Counted from the stretch's first letter, positions 42,954 to 57,955 are shown. The stretch: 64,000 bases of DNA from Winslowiella toletana (GCF_017875465.1 NZ_JAGGMQ010000001.1:1860001-1924000), one strand, 5' to 3'. The notes: generated by a model from the letters alone, not told the origin. A program made the numbers and translations.

Positions 42954-43001
42954 ATGGCTAAGGATGTCATTAATAGCCGCCCTGCCAGATATGACAGACA
43001 C

Positions 43002-43033
43002 AAAAAAGCCCCATACTTTCGTATGGGGCTTTT
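43002..43033 (-). terminator. rRNA operon terminator
   Basis: A 10-bp stem AGCCCCATAC/GTATGGGGCT with a 4-base loop and a minus-strand run of six T lies 11 bases past the distal 5S gene. It has T-runs on both strands, so it may also stop read-through from yhdZ. Confidence 0.94.
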
Positions 43034-43044
43034 CTGTTAAATTG

Positions 43045-43164
43045 ATGCCTGGCAGTTCCCTACTCTCGCATGGGGAGACCCCACACTACCATCGGCGCTA
43101 CGGCGTTTCACTTCTGAGTTCGGCATGGGGTCAGGTGGGACCACCGCGCTAAAGCCGCCAGGCA
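43045..43164 (-). rRNA. rrfF: 5S ribosomal RNA, distal copy
   Basis: A 120-base 5S gene, identical over its length to the proximal copy at 43313-43432, starting TGCCTGGCGGC on the minus strand. It follows tRNA-Thr. In E. coli this second 5S is specific to the rrnD operon (rrfF). Confidence 0.96.
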
Positions 43165-43197
43165 AATTCTTGATTTACCGAACTCACGCTTTATTAC

Positions 43198-43273
43198 TGG
43201 TGCTGATACCCAGAGTCGAACTGGGGACCTCACCCTTACCAAGGGTGCGCTCTACCAACTGAGCCATATCAGC
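43198..43273 (-). tRNA. thrV: tRNA-Thr (anticodon GGT)
   Basis: A 76-base gene with encoded CCA end. It has acceptor GCTGATA, anticodon loop around TTGGTAA giving GGT, and T-arm GTTCGAC. It lies between the two 5S genes, matching E. coli thrV of rrnD. Confidence 0.97.
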
Positions 43274-43312
43274 AAAACTTCGGGCGACATAAATGTCGCC
43301 CTTACTAATTTG

Positions 43313-43432
43313 ATGCCTGGCAGTTCCCTACTCTCGCATGGGGAGACCCCACACTACCATCGGCGCTACGGCGTTTCACTTCTGAGTTCGGCATGGGGTC
43401 AGGTGGGACCACCGCGCTAAAGCCGCCAGGCA
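43313..43432 (-). rRNA. rrfD: 5S ribosomal RNA, proximal copy
   Basis: A 120-base 5S gene immediately after the 23S gene in transcription order, identical to the distal copy. The ends are defined by the TGCCTGGC/GCCAGGCA terminal stem. Confidence 0.97.
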
Positions 43433-43638
43433 AATTCTTTGTGCTCTGTCCTGTGTCTTTTACGCTCTGACCGCGTTGGCTGCCTTCGCGTCACTCAGTC
43501 ACATACTTCTGTATGCTCCTTCATGCCGTCTCAGTTGCCGCCTTGTCACAGCGCAAAATCCTTCGGACTTAATTCCGGTGAACAAGCTGAATACTGTCGC
43601 GTCTCTCATAACGCTCACCAAAACACTTCTGGTGTTGT
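43433..43638 (-). other. Long 23S-5S spacer with stem-loop repeat
   Basis: The 206-base spacer is roughly twice the length usual in E. coli. It holds a repeat at about 43477-43527 with a CATAC-TTCT-GTATG stem-loop flanked by ACTCAGTC and TCCTTCATGCC, related to one in the tRNA spacer at about 46907-46958. Confidence 0.7.
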
Positions 43639-46546
<2,908 letters not shown>

Positions 46547-46677
46547 TCACAACCCGGAAGTGTCTTTCGACCCTTCAGAGCTGCAAGCATTTGAGAGACT
46601 CGAATATATCGTGCTTCATTTCTTATTACGGAGAAATGAGACGACATATCGTTTCAATTTTCAGCTTGTTCCGGATT

Positions 46678-46688
46678 TTTAAAGAGCA
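46678..46688 (-). promoter_or_regulatory. Spacer boxA antitermination element
   Basis: TGCTCTTTAAA on the minus strand lies between tRNA-Ala and 23S. It matches the boxA core that recruits NusB/S10 to keep rRNA transcription processive. Confidence 0.8.
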
Positions 46689-46745
46689 TAATACTTCGCA
46701 GCATACCGTTGCCGGTGTGCTCTGAAGTATTTTTTAGTAACGGTA

Positions 46746-46821
46746 TGGTGGAGCTAAGCGGGATCGAACCGCTGACCTCCTGCGTGCAAGGCAGGCGCTC
46801 TCCCAGCTGAGCTATAGCCCC
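46746..46821 (-). tRNA. alaU: tRNA-Ala (anticodon TGC)
   Basis: A 76-base gene with CCA end: acceptor GGGGCTA, anticodon loop CTTGCACG with TGC. It is the second spacer tRNA in the 16S-23S region, after tRNA-Ile in transcription order. Confidence 0.97.
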
Positions 46822-46889
46822 ATACAGTTACTGCAGAGACCTTTACTACCACTCACCAGGAGTCACATCCGTTTAAGAACACGAATGTT

Positions 46890-46971
46890 AATTTGGATTC
46901 AGGCAAGGCATGCAGGAGGGAAGTTTACTCTGGTAAACGACCGAGTGCATAACGCAGCATGAATACAAATT
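46890..46971. repeat. Nested inverted repeat between tRNA-Ile and tRNA-Ala
   Basis: The outer arms AATTTGGATTC and GAATACAAATT flank an inner ATGCA/TGCAT pair and a TTTAC-TCTG-GTAAA hairpin. The central part (about 46907-46958) resembles, in reverse orientation, the repeat in the 23S-5S spacer. Confidence 0.65.
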
Positions 46972-47048
<77 letters not shown>

Positions 47049-47121
47049 GTAGAGGTTTTTTCTGCTCGTTACTTTCATCAGACAATCTGTGTGGGCACTG
47101 CGCGGAGTATCTTCACATAGG

Positions 47122-48664
<1,543 letters not shown>

Positions 48665-48809
48665 AAAAGCTTGATGCTCAAAGAATTAAAACTGTTATTC
48701 GTAATGAATATAGTAGTCACTCTTGAGACTTGATATTTCAAATTTTTTCCATCCGGGGATGGTTTGCGATATCAACCCTGCGAGTGCCCACACAGATTGT
48801 CTGATAAAT

Positions 48810-48821
48810 TGTTAAAGAGCA
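48810..48821 (-). promoter_or_regulatory. Leader boxA antitermination element
   Basis: TGCTCTTTAACA on the minus strand is identical to the E. coli rrn leader boxA and lies about 150 bases before 16S. Confidence 0.92.
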
Positions 48822-48860
48822 GTGCAATCAGCGACTTCGTCTGCTGCTGCGAGGTGGCGT

Positions 48861-48888
48861 ATATTACGCTTTCCTCCCTCAGAGTCAA
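48861..48888 (-). promoter_or_regulatory. rRNA promoter P2
   Basis: Minus-strand -35 TTGACT and -10 TAATAT with a 16-base spacer, 40 bases upstream of boxA. Confidence 0.88.
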
Positions 48889-48995
48889 CCCCGTTTTCAG
48901 AAGTTTTTCTCCGGCGGTTCAGAACCGATTAACTCGCTTCCCGAACCTCCTGAGTCGCCGCTGTGTAAGCCGTTGTTCCGTCTCAGTGGTTGCGC

Positions 48996-49023
48996 ATTAT
49001 AGGGATCCGGATTTAATCCACAA
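48996..49023 (-). promoter_or_regulatory. rRNA promoter P1
   Basis: Minus-strand -35 TTGTGG, 16-base spacer, -10 TATAAT, then the G/C-rich discriminator GCGCAACCACTGA, very like E. coli rrn P1. An A-rich stretch just upstream fits an UP element. The sub-optimal spacing and discriminator are the features that confer ppGpp/NTP control. Confidence 0.9.
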
Positions 49024-49182
49024 GCCTTTTCTCGATCTTTTATTCTGGTTGCTGAGATTTCAATCTTTTCGCTGCGATCTCGTTCGATCCGCACATTTTT
49101 GCCGCACAATAAACGGCTGAGGTTGATAATAAAGCAACAAGCACACTACCCTTCGATCATCACATCTCAGGAGAATGATTTT

Positions 49183-49737
49183 ATGTCCGCGGTATTACGC
49201 CCTTATAAGCAACTATTTCCACAGTCAGGTGAGCGCGTCATGGTAGATGCGTCGAGTGTAGTGGTCGGTGACGTGTCGCTGGCCGATGATGTTGGAATCT
49301 GGCCACTGGTGGTTATTCGTGGTGACGTTAATAAAGTCGTGATTGGCAAGCGTAGCAATATTCAGGATGGCAGCGTGCTGCATGTTACACACAAGTCATC
49401 GTATAACCCGGAAGGCAATCCGCTGATCATTGGCGAGGATGTCACGGTGGGACATAAAGCGATGCTGCATGGCTGTACCATTGGCAACCGCGTACTGGTT
49501 GGCATGGGGTCGATTATTCTCGACGGCGCCATTATAGAAGATGATGTGATGATTGGCGCCGGCAGTCTGGTGGCGCCTGGCAAACGTCTTGAGAGTGGTT
49601 ACCTCTATATAGGTAGCCCGGCCAGGCAGGCGAGACCACTTAGCGAGAAAGAAATTGCCGGGCTGCTCTATTCCGCGAATAACTATGTTGGCTGGAAAGA
49701 TGACTATTTAGCTCAGGAGAGCCAGAGCCAGCCCTGA
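49183..49737 (+). CDS. yrdA: Gamma-carbonic anhydrase-like protein YrdA
   Basis: A 184-residue hexapeptide-repeat (left-handed beta-helix) protein of the gamma-carbonic anhydrase-like family. Putative metal-ligand histidines are in VLHVTHKS, VGHKAMLHGC. The enzymatic activity of YrdA is not established. The ATG at 49183 follows CAGGAGAATG; the frame also extends upstream to 49099 without family similarity. Its 3' end overlaps the convergent yrdB by 25 bases. Confidence 0.92.
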   Translation: MSAVLRPYKQLFPQSGERVMVDASSVVVGDVSLADDVGIWPLVVIRGDVNKVVIGKRSNIQDGSVLHVTHKSSYNPEGNPLIIGEDVTVGHKAMLHGCTIGNRVLVGMGSIILDGAIIEDDVMIGAGSLVAPGKRLESGYLYIGSPARQARPLSEKEIAGLLYSANNYVGWKDDYLAQESQSQP

Positions 49738-49964
49738 TCGTCCTCTTGTTGCTGTGCGATCAGCTGTTCTGCCTGTTCCTCAAGATCCCAGCGATGTGCT
49801 CTGAACAGTTCGATCTCGGGCATATCGCTACCATAGCGTTGTTGCAGGGTTGCACCTGAGATGGCACAGGTCAGATTAATGCCATTGACCTGCGCCGGAA
49901 AACAGACGGACTGGCGATCGCTGTCCCACTCTTCGCGATCGGGGAACTGGATCGCCTGATTCAT
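49713..49964 (-). CDS. yrdB: DUF1488 protein YrdB
   Basis: An 83-residue conserved protein ([14 protein letters not shown]...DDQGWLWLS) of unknown function, always next to aroE. The start at 49964 overlaps the aroE stop by four bases, so translation is probably coupled. A much longer in-frame extension lies inside aroE and is not used. The 3' end overlaps yrdA tail-to-tail. Confidence 0.9.
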   Translation of the reverse strand: MNQAIQFPDREEWDSDRQSVCFPAQVNGINLTCAISGATLQQRYGSDMPEIELFRAHRWDLEEQAEQLIAQQQEDDQGWLWLS

Positions 49965-50779
49965 GCCGACAGCTCGCGTTTCAGGATCGCAATCACCGGA
50001 GTAATTTCCGGCAGGATGCCATGCCACAGCAAGAAGGCATGTGCAGCTTGCCCCACCAGCATGCCTAAACCATCGGCCATCTGCGTAGCGCCCAGTTGCT
50101 GGCACCATTTCAGGAAAGGCGTCAGCCCTGACTGGTAAAACATATCGTAGCAACGCACATCCGCATTGATTAGCGAAGCCGGTAATGCCGGGATCTCGCC
50201 CGCCACACCGCTGGAGGTGGCATTGATAATCAGGTCAAACTGCTGGCCATCCAGCTGATTGAGAGCCAGCGCATCCACCGCGCCGGTATCGCGAAACAGG
50301 GTAACCAGCTCCTCAGCGCGGCTTAAGGTGCGATTAGTCAGGGTGATCGCGCACCCCGCCGACAGCAAAGGCAGGATCACTCCGCGCGCCGCGCCGCCGG
50401 CGCCGATCAACAGGATCCGGTCGCCCGTATTGATCAGATTGAGACGCTGAAGATCGGTTAATAAACCGATGCCGTCAGTATTGTCGCCTAACAGATGTCC
50501 CTGTTGATCAATCTTCAGCGTATTGACCGCGCCCGCTAATGCCGCACGTTCGGTCAGCTGATCGGCAAGGGCAAAAGCTTCCTGCTTAAATGGCAGCGTA
50601 ACATTAGCGCCGCGTGCGCCCCCGGCAAAGAACTGTTTCAGGCTCGCAGCAAAACCATCTGGCGGTGCGCAAACTGTGCCATAAGGGTGTTCAATACCGG
50701 TCTGCTGCGCAAACAGCTGATGAATGCGTGGCGATTTACTGTGGCCAATTGGGTTACCAAATACGGCAAACGTTTCCAT
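49961..50779 (-). CDS. aroE: Shikimate dehydrogenase
   Basis: NADPH-dependent reduction of 3-dehydroshikimate to shikimate. The 272-residue protein has the substrate motif [13 protein letters not shown] (about 9-21), the catalytic Lys in [10 protein letters not shown], and NADP loop [15 protein letters not shown] near 124-138. It is part of a minus-strand dprA-smg-yrdD-tsaC-aroE-yrdB cluster, 19 bases after tsaC. Confidence 0.96.
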   Translation of the reverse strand: METFAVFGNPIGHSKSPRIHQLFAQQTGIEHPYGTVCAPPDGFAASLKQFFAGGARGANVTLPFKQEAFALADQLTERAALAGAVNTLKIDQQGHLLGDNTDGIGLLTDLQRLNLINTGDRILLIGAGGAARGVILPLLSAGCAITLTNRTLSRAEELVTLFRDTGAVDALALNQLDGQQFDLIINATSSGVAGEIPALPASLINADVRCYDMFYQSGLTPFLKWCQQLGATQMADGLGMLVGQAAHAFLLWHGILPEITPVIAILKRELSA

Positions 50780-50798
50780 ACTCTTCCTTTACTTCTGA

Positions 50799-51371
50799 TT
50801 AGCCCTGGCGGATCAGCTCGCCAGTCATCGCATCACGGATCTCTGACGGATTTAACCGCCCGCCGGTATTGCCCACCAGCAGCGGAAAGTCAGCGCCAAA
50901 TTGCGCCTGTATTTCAGCCACTGTGCGGCATGGCTCCGCACCGGTTAAATTAGCGCTGGTTGATACCAGCGGCTTGCCGAACGCGCGGCATAATCGCTGC
51001 ACATCCGGGTGATCGCTAACGCGCACCGCCAGCGAAGTAAAACGTCCGGTCAGCCAGCGCGGCGTATCAGCCGCTGCCGGGACGATCCAGCTCACCGGTC
51101 CCGGCCAGCTGGAAAACATATGCTGACGTTGTTTATCCGACAGTTGCTCATCCGCCAGATAGGGTTGCAGCTGCTGATAATCGGCGGCAATCAGAATTAG
51201 TCCCTTCTCTACCGGGCGCTGTTTCAGCGCCAGTAATTTCAGTACCGCACTCTCACTGTCCGGATCGCAACCCAGACCAAATACCGCCTCGGTGGGGTAG
51301 GCGATCACGGCTTGCTGTTGAAGTTGGTTAATACATGACTCAAGTGAGCCAGCTAAAAGATCATTCTTCAC
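50799..51371 (-). CDS. tsaC: Threonylcarbamoyl-AMP synthase TsaC
   Basis: Makes threonylcarbamoyl-AMP for the t6A37 modification of ANN-decoding tRNAs. The 190-residue YrdC-domain protein has [26 protein letters not shown] and [11 protein letters not shown], the nucleotide/threonine binding blocks. Its start overlaps the yrdD stop by 11 bases. Partners TsaB, TsaD and TsaE are not in the window. Confidence 0.95.
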   Translation of the reverse strand: MKNDLLAGSLESCINQLQQQAVIAYPTEAVFGLGCDPDSESAVLKLLALKQRPVEKGLILIAADYQQLQPYLADEQLSDKQRQHMFSSWPGPVSWIVPAAADTPRWLTGRFTSLAVRVSDHPDVQRLCRAFGKPLVSTSANLTGAEPCRTVAEIQAQFGADFPLLVGNTGGRLNPSEIRDAMTGELIRQG

Positions 51372-51918
51372 TGCTTATTCCTGCGGTAACCGGCTTATTG
51401 CACGCCTTGCTGGCGCAAAAACGCTTTAAGCCTTTGGCGGTTTTTTTCTCAATAAGAAGAGGAAAGTGGCAAAACTCACACTCACCTTCAACCGGGGTAA
51501 AGTTCACGGCAAACTGGCAATCAGGATAACGATCGCACGAGTGAAAAGTTTTGCCGTAACGCGAACGACGCTGCACCAGTTTGCCCTGCTGGCATTGCGG
51601 GCAGGCGATAGTGGTCTCATCCGGCCGGTCAATCACTTCAGTATGTTCGCACTGCGGGTAATTGCTGCAGGCGATAAACATGCCGTAGCGTCCTTGTCGC
51701 AATACCAGATCAGACTGACATGCGGGACAGCTTTGCCCCTCCAGCACTTTCACCACATGGCCATCGGCCTGGCTTTTCAGCGGGCGAATATAATCGCAGG
51801 TTGGATAATCGGAGCAGCCGAGAAACGCACCGTGTTTCCCGGAGCGAATAACCAGTTCTGCCCCACACTGGGGGCAGGGTTCATTTTTTCGCACAGCGAA
51901 AAGCGCTGTTTTATTCAT
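51361..51918 (-). CDS. yrdD: Topoisomerase I-type zinc-ribbon protein YrdD
   Basis: A 185-residue protein made of repeated zinc ribbons: CPQCGAEL...[15 protein letters not shown]...[15 protein letters not shown]...CDRYPDC and CEFCHFPL...CASKAC. These resemble the C-terminal DNA-binding fingers of topoisomerase I, but no catalytic domain is present. The start [18 protein letters not shown] at 51918 is taken over a 30-residue upstream extension. It overlaps tsaC. Function unknown; nucleic-acid binding is inferred. Confidence 0.9.
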   Translation of the reverse strand: MNKTALFAVRKNEPCPQCGAELVIRSGKHGAFLGCSDYPTCDYIRPLKSQADGHVVKVLEGQSCPACQSDLVLRQGRYGMFIACSNYPQCEHTEVIDRPDETTIACPQCQQGKLVQRRSRYGKTFHSCDRYPDCQFAVNFTPVEGECEFCHFPLLIEKKTAKGLKRFCASKACNKPVTAGISSEE

Positions 51919-51943
51919 AGCGTTGTGTACACGAAGGCAATCT

Positions 51944-52417
51944 TCAGTGCAGCATTCCTTCATTGACTTCGAAAAGTAGTTCTTCCATTTGCTGATAGGC
52001 GTTTTCACATCCCGGGATGTTAAACAGCACCATCAACACGACCCATTTAAGATCTTCCAGATCGAACTCGAGGGTATCCAAAGCCATAATACGTTCGATA
52101 ACCATTTCCCGGGTTTCGAGATTAAGTACCTGAATCTGCTCCAGGAACAGTATGAAACCACGGCAATTGGCATCGAGGCGCTGACTCTCTTCCTCGGTGT
52201 AGATACGCATTGACAACGGATCGCTTGCCAGCTGGATCGGTGCGGTTAATCCGTCCTGATAATCAGCCAGCTTTTCCAACCAGTTCAACGCATTATAAAT
52301 ATCTTCACGATGAAACCCTGCATCGGTTAAATCATCAGTCAATCTATCCTGGTCAACGCGCATTTCTGCTTCGTTGTGGATATAGGTTTCAAATAAGTAC
52401 ATTAATACGTCGAACAT
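51944..52417 (-). CDS. smg: Conserved protein Smg (DUF494)
   Basis: A 157-residue acidic, mostly helical protein with no catalytic motif, of the Smg family found downstream of dprA in proteobacteria. It starts [20 protein letters not shown]. The start lies inside dprA (29-base overlap), implying translational coupling. Function not established. Confidence 0.92.
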   Translation of the reverse strand: MFDVLMYLFETYIHNEAEMRVDQDRLTDDLTDAGFHREDIYNALNWLEKLADYQDGLTAPIQLASDPLSMRIYTEEESQRLDANCRGFILFLEQIQVLNLETREMVIERIMALDTLEFDLEDLKWVVLMVLFNIPGCENAYQQMEELLFEVNEGMLH

Positions 52418-53513
52418 GGCATGCCCTCCTCAATCGGACATAGCCGCCGGGTACAGCTGCGATCCACCCTGCTAACTCCAGCTCAAGCAGCTTAGCTACG
52501 ATGGCTGGCACAGGTTGGCCGGCACGTGCAGCGACGACGTCAACAGGTGTAACCTCATCTCCTACGTTAGCCAACACATCAGCAAATGGCAATGAAACAT
52601 CAGCATTGTCTGAAGAATATATTGGCTCCGGTGCTAAAAAAGGCAGCCAGTTAAAGTCACTGGTGATTTGTTCGATAATATTGTTGGGATGCGCCACTAA
52701 TAATGCCCCTTGCTGGATCAGCCAGTGCCCTCCCTCGCTGCCGCTGTTTCCCAGCGCGCCCGGCAGCGCATAGACATCGCGGTTTTGTTCCAGCGCATAA
52801 CGTGCGGTCACCAGCGAACCGCTACGTAATGAGGCTTCTACCACCAGTACACCACAACTCAGCCCGCTGATAATGCGGTTACGGCGTGGGAAATGCAGCG
52901 CCAGTGGCGCCGCAGATAGCAGAAACTCCGACACCAGCGCACCGCCCGCAGCGATAATCTCGCTGGCGAGAGCGATATGCTGCCGCGGATAGAGCTGCGA
53001 CAGGCCGCTACCTAACACCGCGATAGTTTTGCCCTGCACCTCCAGCGCCGCGCGATGCGCCACGCCATCGATCCCTGAGGCCAGCCCGCTGGTAATCGTC
53101 AGGCCGCTCAATGCCAGCGCCTGGGTAAACCAGCTTCCCCACTCGCGGCCATAGTGACTGCAACGGCGGCTGCCAACCACCGCCAGCTGCGTCGATGACA
53201 ATAAGGCAGGATTACCAGCGACAAACAATAAGGTCGGTGGCCGGGCGATATTTTTCAGCTGTGGCGGGTACAGTGGGTGGACAGGGGTTAACAGATGGTG
53301 CTGCGGCTGTTCCAGCCAGTACAGCGTCTGCTCCAGCTCGCGTGGATTAAAGCGCATAAATTGCGCCGCCTGCTCCGCATCCAGTCCGGCGGCCAGCAGC
53401 GCCCCGGCTGAAAGACTTTGATTTAAAATCAGCGTGCTGGCGGCCTGTAACAGCCGCTCGCCACGCAGTCCGCATACGCCAGAGAGCCGAAGCCAGATCT
53501 CGGTTGAGGTCAC
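52389..53513 (-). CDS. dprA: DNA processing protein DprA (Smf)
   Basis: A DprA/Smf protein loads RecA on incoming single-stranded DNA in transformable species. Its role in enterobacteria is less clear. The 374-residue protein has a SAM-like N-terminus, a Rossmann-like domain with [13 protein letters not shown] and [16 protein letters not shown], and a small winged-helix C-terminus. It is divergent from def. Confidence 0.94.
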   Translation of the reverse strand: MTSTEIWLRLSGVCGLRGERLLQAASTLILNQSLSAGALLAAGLDAEQAAQFMRFNPRELEQTLYWLEQPQHHLLTPVHPLYPPQLKNIARPPTLLFVAGNPALLSSTQLAVVGSRRCSHYGREWGSWFTQALALSGLTITSGLASGIDGVAHRAALEVQGKTIAVLGSGLSQLYPRQHIALASEIIAAGGALVSEFLLSAAPLALHFPRRNRIISGLSCGVLVVEASLRSGSLVTARYALEQNRDVYALPGALGNSGSEGGHWLIQQGALLVAHPNNIIEQITSDFNWLPFLAPEPIYSSDNADVSLPFADVLANVGDEVTPVDVVAARAGQPVPAIVAKLLELELAGWIAAVPGGYVRLRRACHVRRINVLI

Positions 53514-53567
53514 GTTACTTTCCTTGTAAACGTCAGCGTGACAGTACGCTGCTCATCAGCAGGAATG

Positions 53568-53597
53568 CTGTCAATCAGCGCCTGAAATGTCTACAAT
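53568..53597 (+). promoter_or_regulatory. Candidate def-fmt promoter
   Basis: -10 TACAAT at 53592-53597 and a -35-like CTGTCA (18-base spacer), 46 bases before def. Moderate match only. Confidence 0.45.
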
Positions 53598-53642
53598 AAG
53601 AGGAATAATTCTTTTATCCCTTGAACACAGATCTGGAACGAT

Positions 53643-54152
53643 ATGTCAGTTTTGCAGGTATTACATTATCCGGACGATCGCCTTCGCATCGTCGCTAAGC
53701 CCGTTAAAGAAGTAAATGCCAATATCCAGCGCATCGTGGATGATATGTTTGACACCATGTATGCCGAAGAAGGCATCGGTCTGGCGGCGACCCAGGTTGA
53801 TATCCATCAGCGCATCATCGTGATCGATGTGTCAGAAGAGCGCGACCAGCGTTTAGTGCTGATTAACCCGGAAATGCTGGAAAAAAGTGGTGAAACCGGT
53901 ATTGAAGAAGGCTGCCTGTCGATTCCGGAACAGCGTGCGCTGGTGCCGCGTGCCGAATTTGTCAAAGTGCGCGCGCTGGATCGTGATGGCAACAGCTTCG
54001 AGCTGCAAGCTGATGGTCTGCTGGCGATCTGTATTCAGCATGAAATGGATCACCTGGTCGGTAAACTGTTTATCGACTATCTCTCGCCGCTGAAACGTCA
54101 GCGTATCCGCCAGAAACTGGAAAAACTGGCGCGCCTTACCGCGCGTGACTGA
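53643..54152 (+). CDS. def: Peptide deformylase
   Basis: A metalloenzyme that removes the formyl group from nascent proteins. Its 169 residues match E. coli. The three motifs are GIGLAATQ (44-51), EEGCLSIPE with metal ligand Cys91, and HEMDH (133-137) with the two His ligands and catalytic Glu134. It is followed by fmt after 25 bases, pairing addition and removal of the formyl group. Confidence 0.97.
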   Translation: MSVLQVLHYPDDRLRIVAKPVKEVNANIQRIVDDMFDTMYAEEGIGLAATQVDIHQRIIVIDVSEERDQRLVLINPEMLEKSGETGIEEGCLSIPEQRALVPRAEFVKVRALDRDGNSFELQADGLLAICIQHEMDHLVGKLFIDYLSPLKRQRIRQKLEKLARLTARD

Positions 54153-54177
54153 TAGCTCTGTTTGCGAAGGGAATACT

Positions 54178-55125
54178 GTGTCCGATTCGTTAAAAATCAT
54201 ATTCGCCGGAACCCCTGACTTTGCCGCGCAGCATCTCGCTGCGCTGTTAACCTCAGAACATCAGGTTGTTGCTGTCTTTACCCAGCCGGATCGTCCGGCG
54301 GGTCGCGGTAATAAGCTGACACCCGGCCCGGTAAAAGCGCTGGCGCTGGAGCATGATATTCCGGTGTTTCAGCCAAAATCACTGCGTCCGGAAGAGAATC
54401 AACAACTGGTTGCCGATCTGCAAGCCGACCTGATGGTGGTTGTCGCCTACGGGTTGATTCTGCCCAAAGCAGTGCTGGATATGCCACGACTCGGTTGTAT
54501 CAATGTGCACGGCTCTCTGCTGCCACGCTGGCGTGGTGCAGCGCCGATTCAGCGTTCACTGTGGGCAGGCGACAGCGAAACCGGCGTCACTATTATGCAG
54601 ATGGATGTTGGCCTCGATACCGGCGATATGCTGTATAAGCTCTCCTGTCCGATTGAAGCCAGTGATACCAGCGCCACGCTCTATCAAAAACTGGCTCAGC
54701 TGGGTCCGGCCGGTATGCTCGCCACTATTGAACAACTGGCCAATGGCAGCGCACAGCCGCAAATTCAGGATGAAACCGCGGCGAATTATGCTGAGAAGCT
54801 GAGCAAAGAAGAGGCTAAGCTCGACTGGTCACTCTCCGCCGCCCAGCTGGAACGCTGTATCCGCGCTTTTAATCCATGGCCAGTGAGCTGGTTCCTGATT
54901 GAGGATCAGCCGGTTAAAGTGTGGCAGGCGCAAGTGCTGCCGCATCAGGCGAACAGCCAGCCTGGGGAGATTCTGCATGCTGACAAAAATGGTATTCAGA
55001 TCGCCACCGCTGACGGCGTACTGAATATTACCGAATTGCAGCCCGCTGGCAAAAAAGCGATGAAAGCGCAGGATATCCTGAACTCCCGCCGTGAATGGTT
55101 CACACAGGGCAATATCCTTGCCTGA
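54178..55125 (+). CDS. fmt: Methionyl-tRNA formyltransferase
   Basis: Formylates initiator Met-tRNA with 10-formyl-THF. The 315-residue product begins at GTG (54178), preceded by GCGAAGGG, giving the conserved [19 protein letters not shown]; an ATG at 54145 would overlap def and is not used. Folate-site motifs are [15 protein letters not shown] and the DVGLDTGDM loop. It is followed by an apparent terminator before rsmB. Confidence 0.96.
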   Translation: MSDSLKIIFAGTPDFAAQHLAALLTSEHQVVAVFTQPDRPAGRGNKLTPGPVKALALEHDIPVFQPKSLRPEENQQLVADLQADLMVVVAYGLILPKAVLDMPRLGCINVHGSLLPRWRGAAPIQRSLWAGDSETGVTIMQMDVGLDTGDMLYKLSCPIEASDTSATLYQKLAQLGPAGMLATIEQLANGSAQPQIQDETAANYAEKLSKEEAKLDWSLSAAQLERCIRAFNPWPVSWFLIEDQPVKVWQAQVLPHQANSQPGEILHADKNGIQIATADGVLNITELQPAGKKAMKAQDILNSRREWFTQGNILA

Positions 55126-55131
55126 TTCTTC

Positions 55132-55158
55132 AGCCCGGCCTCTGGTCGGGCTTTTGTT
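55132..55158 (+). terminator. Terminator between fmt and rsmB
   Basis: AGCCCGGCC/GGTCGGGCT (9 bp with one wobble pair) with a TCT loop is followed by TTTGTTT. It lies 6 bases after the fmt stop and 18 before the rsmB start. Read-through or a promoter inside fmt must feed rsmB. Confidence 0.75.
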
Positions 55159-55175
55159 TATTGATGACTCAAACA

Positions 55176-56465
55176 ATGAAAAAACAGACCAACCTCCGCA
55201 GCCTTGCGGCACAAGCTATTGAGCGCGTTGTCGAGCAGGGACAATCATTAAGTCATGTCCTGCCGGCAGCACAGAAATCACTGCCAGAAAAAGACAGCGC
55301 TTTGCTGCAGGAACTCTGTTTCGGCGTGCTGCGCACCCTGCCGCAGTTACAGTGGATTATTAATAAACTGATGTCGCGTCCGATGACCGGCAAACAGCGC
55401 ACTATCCACTTTCTGATTATGGTCGGCCTGTATCAGCTGATGTATACCCGCATTCCGGCCCATGCCGCACTGGCGGAAACCGTTGAAGGCGCGGTGGTGC
55501 TAAAGCGTCAGGCGCTGAAAGGTTTGATCAACGGCGTATTGCGCCAGTTCCAGCGTCAGCAGGAAGCGCTGATGCTGGAAATGAACGACGGTCCGCATAA
55601 ATATCTGCATCCGAAGTGGCTGCTGGAACGCCTGCAACGCGCATGGCCAGAGAACTGGCAGCAGATTGTTGAGGCCAATAACCAGCGTCCGCCGATGTGG
55701 CTGCGCGTTAACCGTCAGCATCACAGCCGTGATGCCTGGCTGGCGCTGCTACAGGCCTCGGGTAAGGAAGCCGAAGCGCATCCAGAACATCAGGACGCGC
55801 TGCGCCTTGATGCGCCCTGCGCTGTTAATCAGCTACCCGGTTTCGACCAGGGCTGGGTAACGGTGCAGGATGCCTCCGCCCAGGGCTGTATCGCGCTGCT
55901 TGATCCGCAGAATGGCGAGTCGATCCTCGACCTGTGCGCCGCACCTGGCGGCAAAACCACCCATATTCTCGAAGCCGCGCCACAGGCCAAAGTCATGGCT
56001 GTCGATATCGATGAACAGCGACTGACGCGAGTAAACGAAAACCTGGCGCGCCTGGGGATGACCGCCACGGTGAAAGCCGGCGATGGCCGTTATCCGCAGC
56101 AGTGGTGCGAAGGGATGCAGTTTGATCGCATCCTGCTGGATGCCCCGTGCTCCGCTACCGGTGTTATCCGCCGCCACCCGGATATTAAGTGGCTGCGCCG
56201 CGACCGCGATATCGCTGAACTCGCCGCTTTGCAGCAGGAAATTCTCGATGCCATCTGGCCACAGCTGAAATCAGGCGGCACCCTGCTGTACGCCACTTGT
56301 TCGATTCTGCCGGAAGAGAACCATCAGCAGGTCAGCGCGTTTCTCGCTCGCCATGCCGATGCGAAACTGCAGCCGATTGCTGACGACGGACAGCCTGGTC
56401 TGCAAGTATTCCCGCACCCACAAGGTGGGGATGGTTTCTTTTACGCTAAGCTGATAAAAAATTGA
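55176..56465 (+). CDS. rsmB: 16S rRNA m5C967 methyltransferase RsmB
   Basis: Methylates C967 of 16S rRNA. The 429-residue length equals E. coli RsmB. An N-terminal NusB-like RNA-binding domain (about 1-140) is followed by a methyltransferase domain with SAM loop [14 protein letters not shown] (252-265), Cys325 in LDAPCSATG and the nucleophile Cys375 in [11 protein letters not shown]. The ATG at 55176 is chosen over upstream in-frame ATGs overlapping fmt. Confidence 0.96.
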   Translation: MKKQTNLRSLAAQAIERVVEQGQSLSHVLPAAQKSLPEKDSALLQELCFGVLRTLPQLQWIINKLMSRPMTGKQRTIHFLIMVGLYQLMYTRIPAHAALAETVEGAVVLKRQALKGLINGVLRQFQRQQEALMLEMNDGPHKYLHPKWLLERLQRAWPENWQQIVEANNQRPPMWLRVNRQHHSRDAWLALLQASGKEAEAHPEHQDALRLDAPCAVNQLPGFDQGWVTVQDASAQGCIALLDPQNGESILDLCAAPGGKTTHILEAAPQAKVMAVDIDEQRLTRVNENLARLGMTATVKAGDGRYPQQWCEGMQFDRILLDAPCSATGVIRRHPDIKWLRRDRDIAELAALQQEILDAIWPQLKSGGTLLYATCSILPEENHQQVSAFLARHADAKLQPIADDGQPGLQVFPHPQGGDGFFYAKLIKN

Positions 56466-56508
56466 TTATCCGGTCAGGCAATCAATCACGGGATAAGCAG
56501 GAAAGACG

Positions 56509-57885
56509 ATGAAAATAATCATTCTTGGCGCCGGACAGGTTGGCGGAACGCTGGCAGAGAACCTCGTTGGTGAAAACAACGATATTACCGTGGTCGATAC
56601 TGATGGCGTTCGTTTGCGCCAGCTACAGGACAAATTTGACCTGCGGGTCGTGCAGGGGCACGGTTCACATCCACGTGTGCTGCGCGAGGCCGGGGCAGAA
56701 GACGCGGATATGCTGGTCGCGGTGACTAACTCGGATGAAACCAATATGGTCGCCTGCCAGGTGGCCTATTCGCTGTTCAATACGCCAAACCGTATTGCGC
56801 GTATCCGTGCGCCCGACTATATCCGTGACGCCGACAAGCTGTTTATGCCCGAAGCGGTGCCGATTGACCATCTGATCTCCCCTGAACAGCTGGTTATCGA
56901 CAATCTCTATCGCCTGATTGAATACCCGGGCGCCCTGCAGGTGGTGAATTTTGCCGAAGGGAAAGTCAGCCTCGCGGTGGTAAAAGCCTATTACGGCGGC
57001 CCGCTGGTCGGTAATGCGCTGTCAATTATGCGCGAGCATATGCCGCATATTGATACCCGCGTGGCGGCGATTTTCCGTCAGGATCGCCCGATTCGCCCGC
57101 AGGGTTCAACCATTGTAGAAGCTGGTGATGAGGTGTTCTTTATTGCCGCCAGCCAGCATATTCGCGCGGTAATGAGTGAATTGCAGCGTCTTGAAAAACC
57201 CTATAAGCGCATTATGCTGGTCGGCGGCGGCAATATCGGTTTTGGTCTGGCGCAGAAGCTGGAAAAAAATTATAGCGTGAAGCTGATTGAGCGTAATCAG
57301 CAGCGCGCCGCCGAACTGGCCGAACATCTGCAGGACACTATCGTGTTTTACGGCGATGCTTCCGATCAGGAGCTGCTGGCGGAAGAACATATCGATCAGG
57401 TCGATCTGTTTATTGCCGTCACCAATGACGATGAAGCTAACATCATGTCCGCGATGCTGGCGAAGAAGATGGGGGCGAAGAAGGTGATGGTGCTGATCCA
57501 GCGTAAAGCCTATGTCGACCTGGTGCAGGGCAGCGTGATTGATATCGCTATCTCACCGCAACAGGCGACCATCTCCGCCCTGCTTGGTCATGTGCGCAAA
57601 GCGGATATCGTCAGTGTATCGTCACTGCGCCGTGGTATCGCCGAAGCCATTGAAGCGATCGCTCATGGCGATGAAACCACTTCGCGTGTGGTTGGCCGTT
57701 TAATTGATGATATTAAACTGCCGCCAGGCACCATTATTGGTGCAGTGGTGCGTGGGGATGATGTGATGATTGCTAACGACAATTTGCGTATTGAACAGGG
57801 CGACCATGTTATTATGTTCCTGACAGATAAGAAGTTTGTGCCGGATGTTGAACGCCTGTTCCAGCCCAGCCCGTTCTTTCTTTAA
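56509..57885 (+). CDS. trkA: Trk potassium uptake regulatory protein TrkA
   Basis: A peripheral NAD-binding subunit controlling TrkH/TrkG potassium channels. The 458-residue protein has two tandem RCK units: Rossmann [14 protein letters not shown] (about 7-20) and [16 protein letters not shown] (about 238-253), each followed by an RCK_C domain. It lies 43 bases after rsmB. The channel gene is not in the window, as in E. coli. Confidence 0.96.
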   Translation: MKIIILGAGQVGGTLAENLVGENNDITVVDTDGVRLRQLQDKFDLRVVQGHGSHPRVLREAGAEDADMLVAVTNSDETNMVACQVAYSLFNTPNRIARIRAPDYIRDADKLFMPEAVPIDHLISPEQLVIDNLYRLIEYPGALQVVNFAEGKVSLAVVKAYYGGPLVGNALSIMREHMPHIDTRVAAIFRQDRPIRPQGSTIVEAGDEVFFIAASQHIRAVMSELQRLEKPYKRIMLVGGGNIGFGLAQKLEKNYSVKLIERNQQRAAELAEHLQDTIVFYGDASDQELLAEEHIDQVDLFIAVTNDDEANIMSAMLAKKMGAKKVMVLIQRKAYVDLVQGSVIDIAISPQQATISALLGHVRKADIVSVSSLRRGIAEAIEAIAHGDETTSRVVGRLIDDIKLPPGTIIGAVVRGDDVMIANDNLRIEQGDHVIMFLTDKKFVPDVERLFQPSPFFL

Positions 57886-57886
57886 C

Positions 57887-57955
57887 CTGTAGGGGCGGCG
57901 TTCTCGCCGCCCCTGCTAATGATTAGTACGGGAGCCGAAAACCGCTCCCCTACAG
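57887..57955. repeat. REPIN-like element between trkA and mscL
   Basis: A canonical arm CTGTAGGGGCGGCGTTCTCG plus CCGCCC and a variant arm GGGAGCCGAAAACCGCTCCC plus CTACAG are inverted, 17 bases apart. Unlike the other elements the GTAGGGG tags are at the outer ends. Confidence 0.78.

Larger units (their letters stand above)
48665..49182. other. rRNA leader and promoter region, up to yrdA (518 bases)
   Basis: This holds, on the minus strand, the P1 and P2 promoters, boxA, and the pre-16S processing stem. The half-stem ACAGATTGTCTGA near 48792 pairs with TCAGACAATCTGT near 47079. A/T-rich DNA at 49023-49060 is a likely UP element with Fis sites upstream. The yrdA promoter must lie at the far end. 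Confidence 0.75.

Noticed and set aside
43045..43432. Two identical 5S genes as a possible assembly duplication
   Set aside because: The 5S-tRNA-Thr-5S order is the known arrangement of the rrnD operon in E. coli, and the flanks differ.
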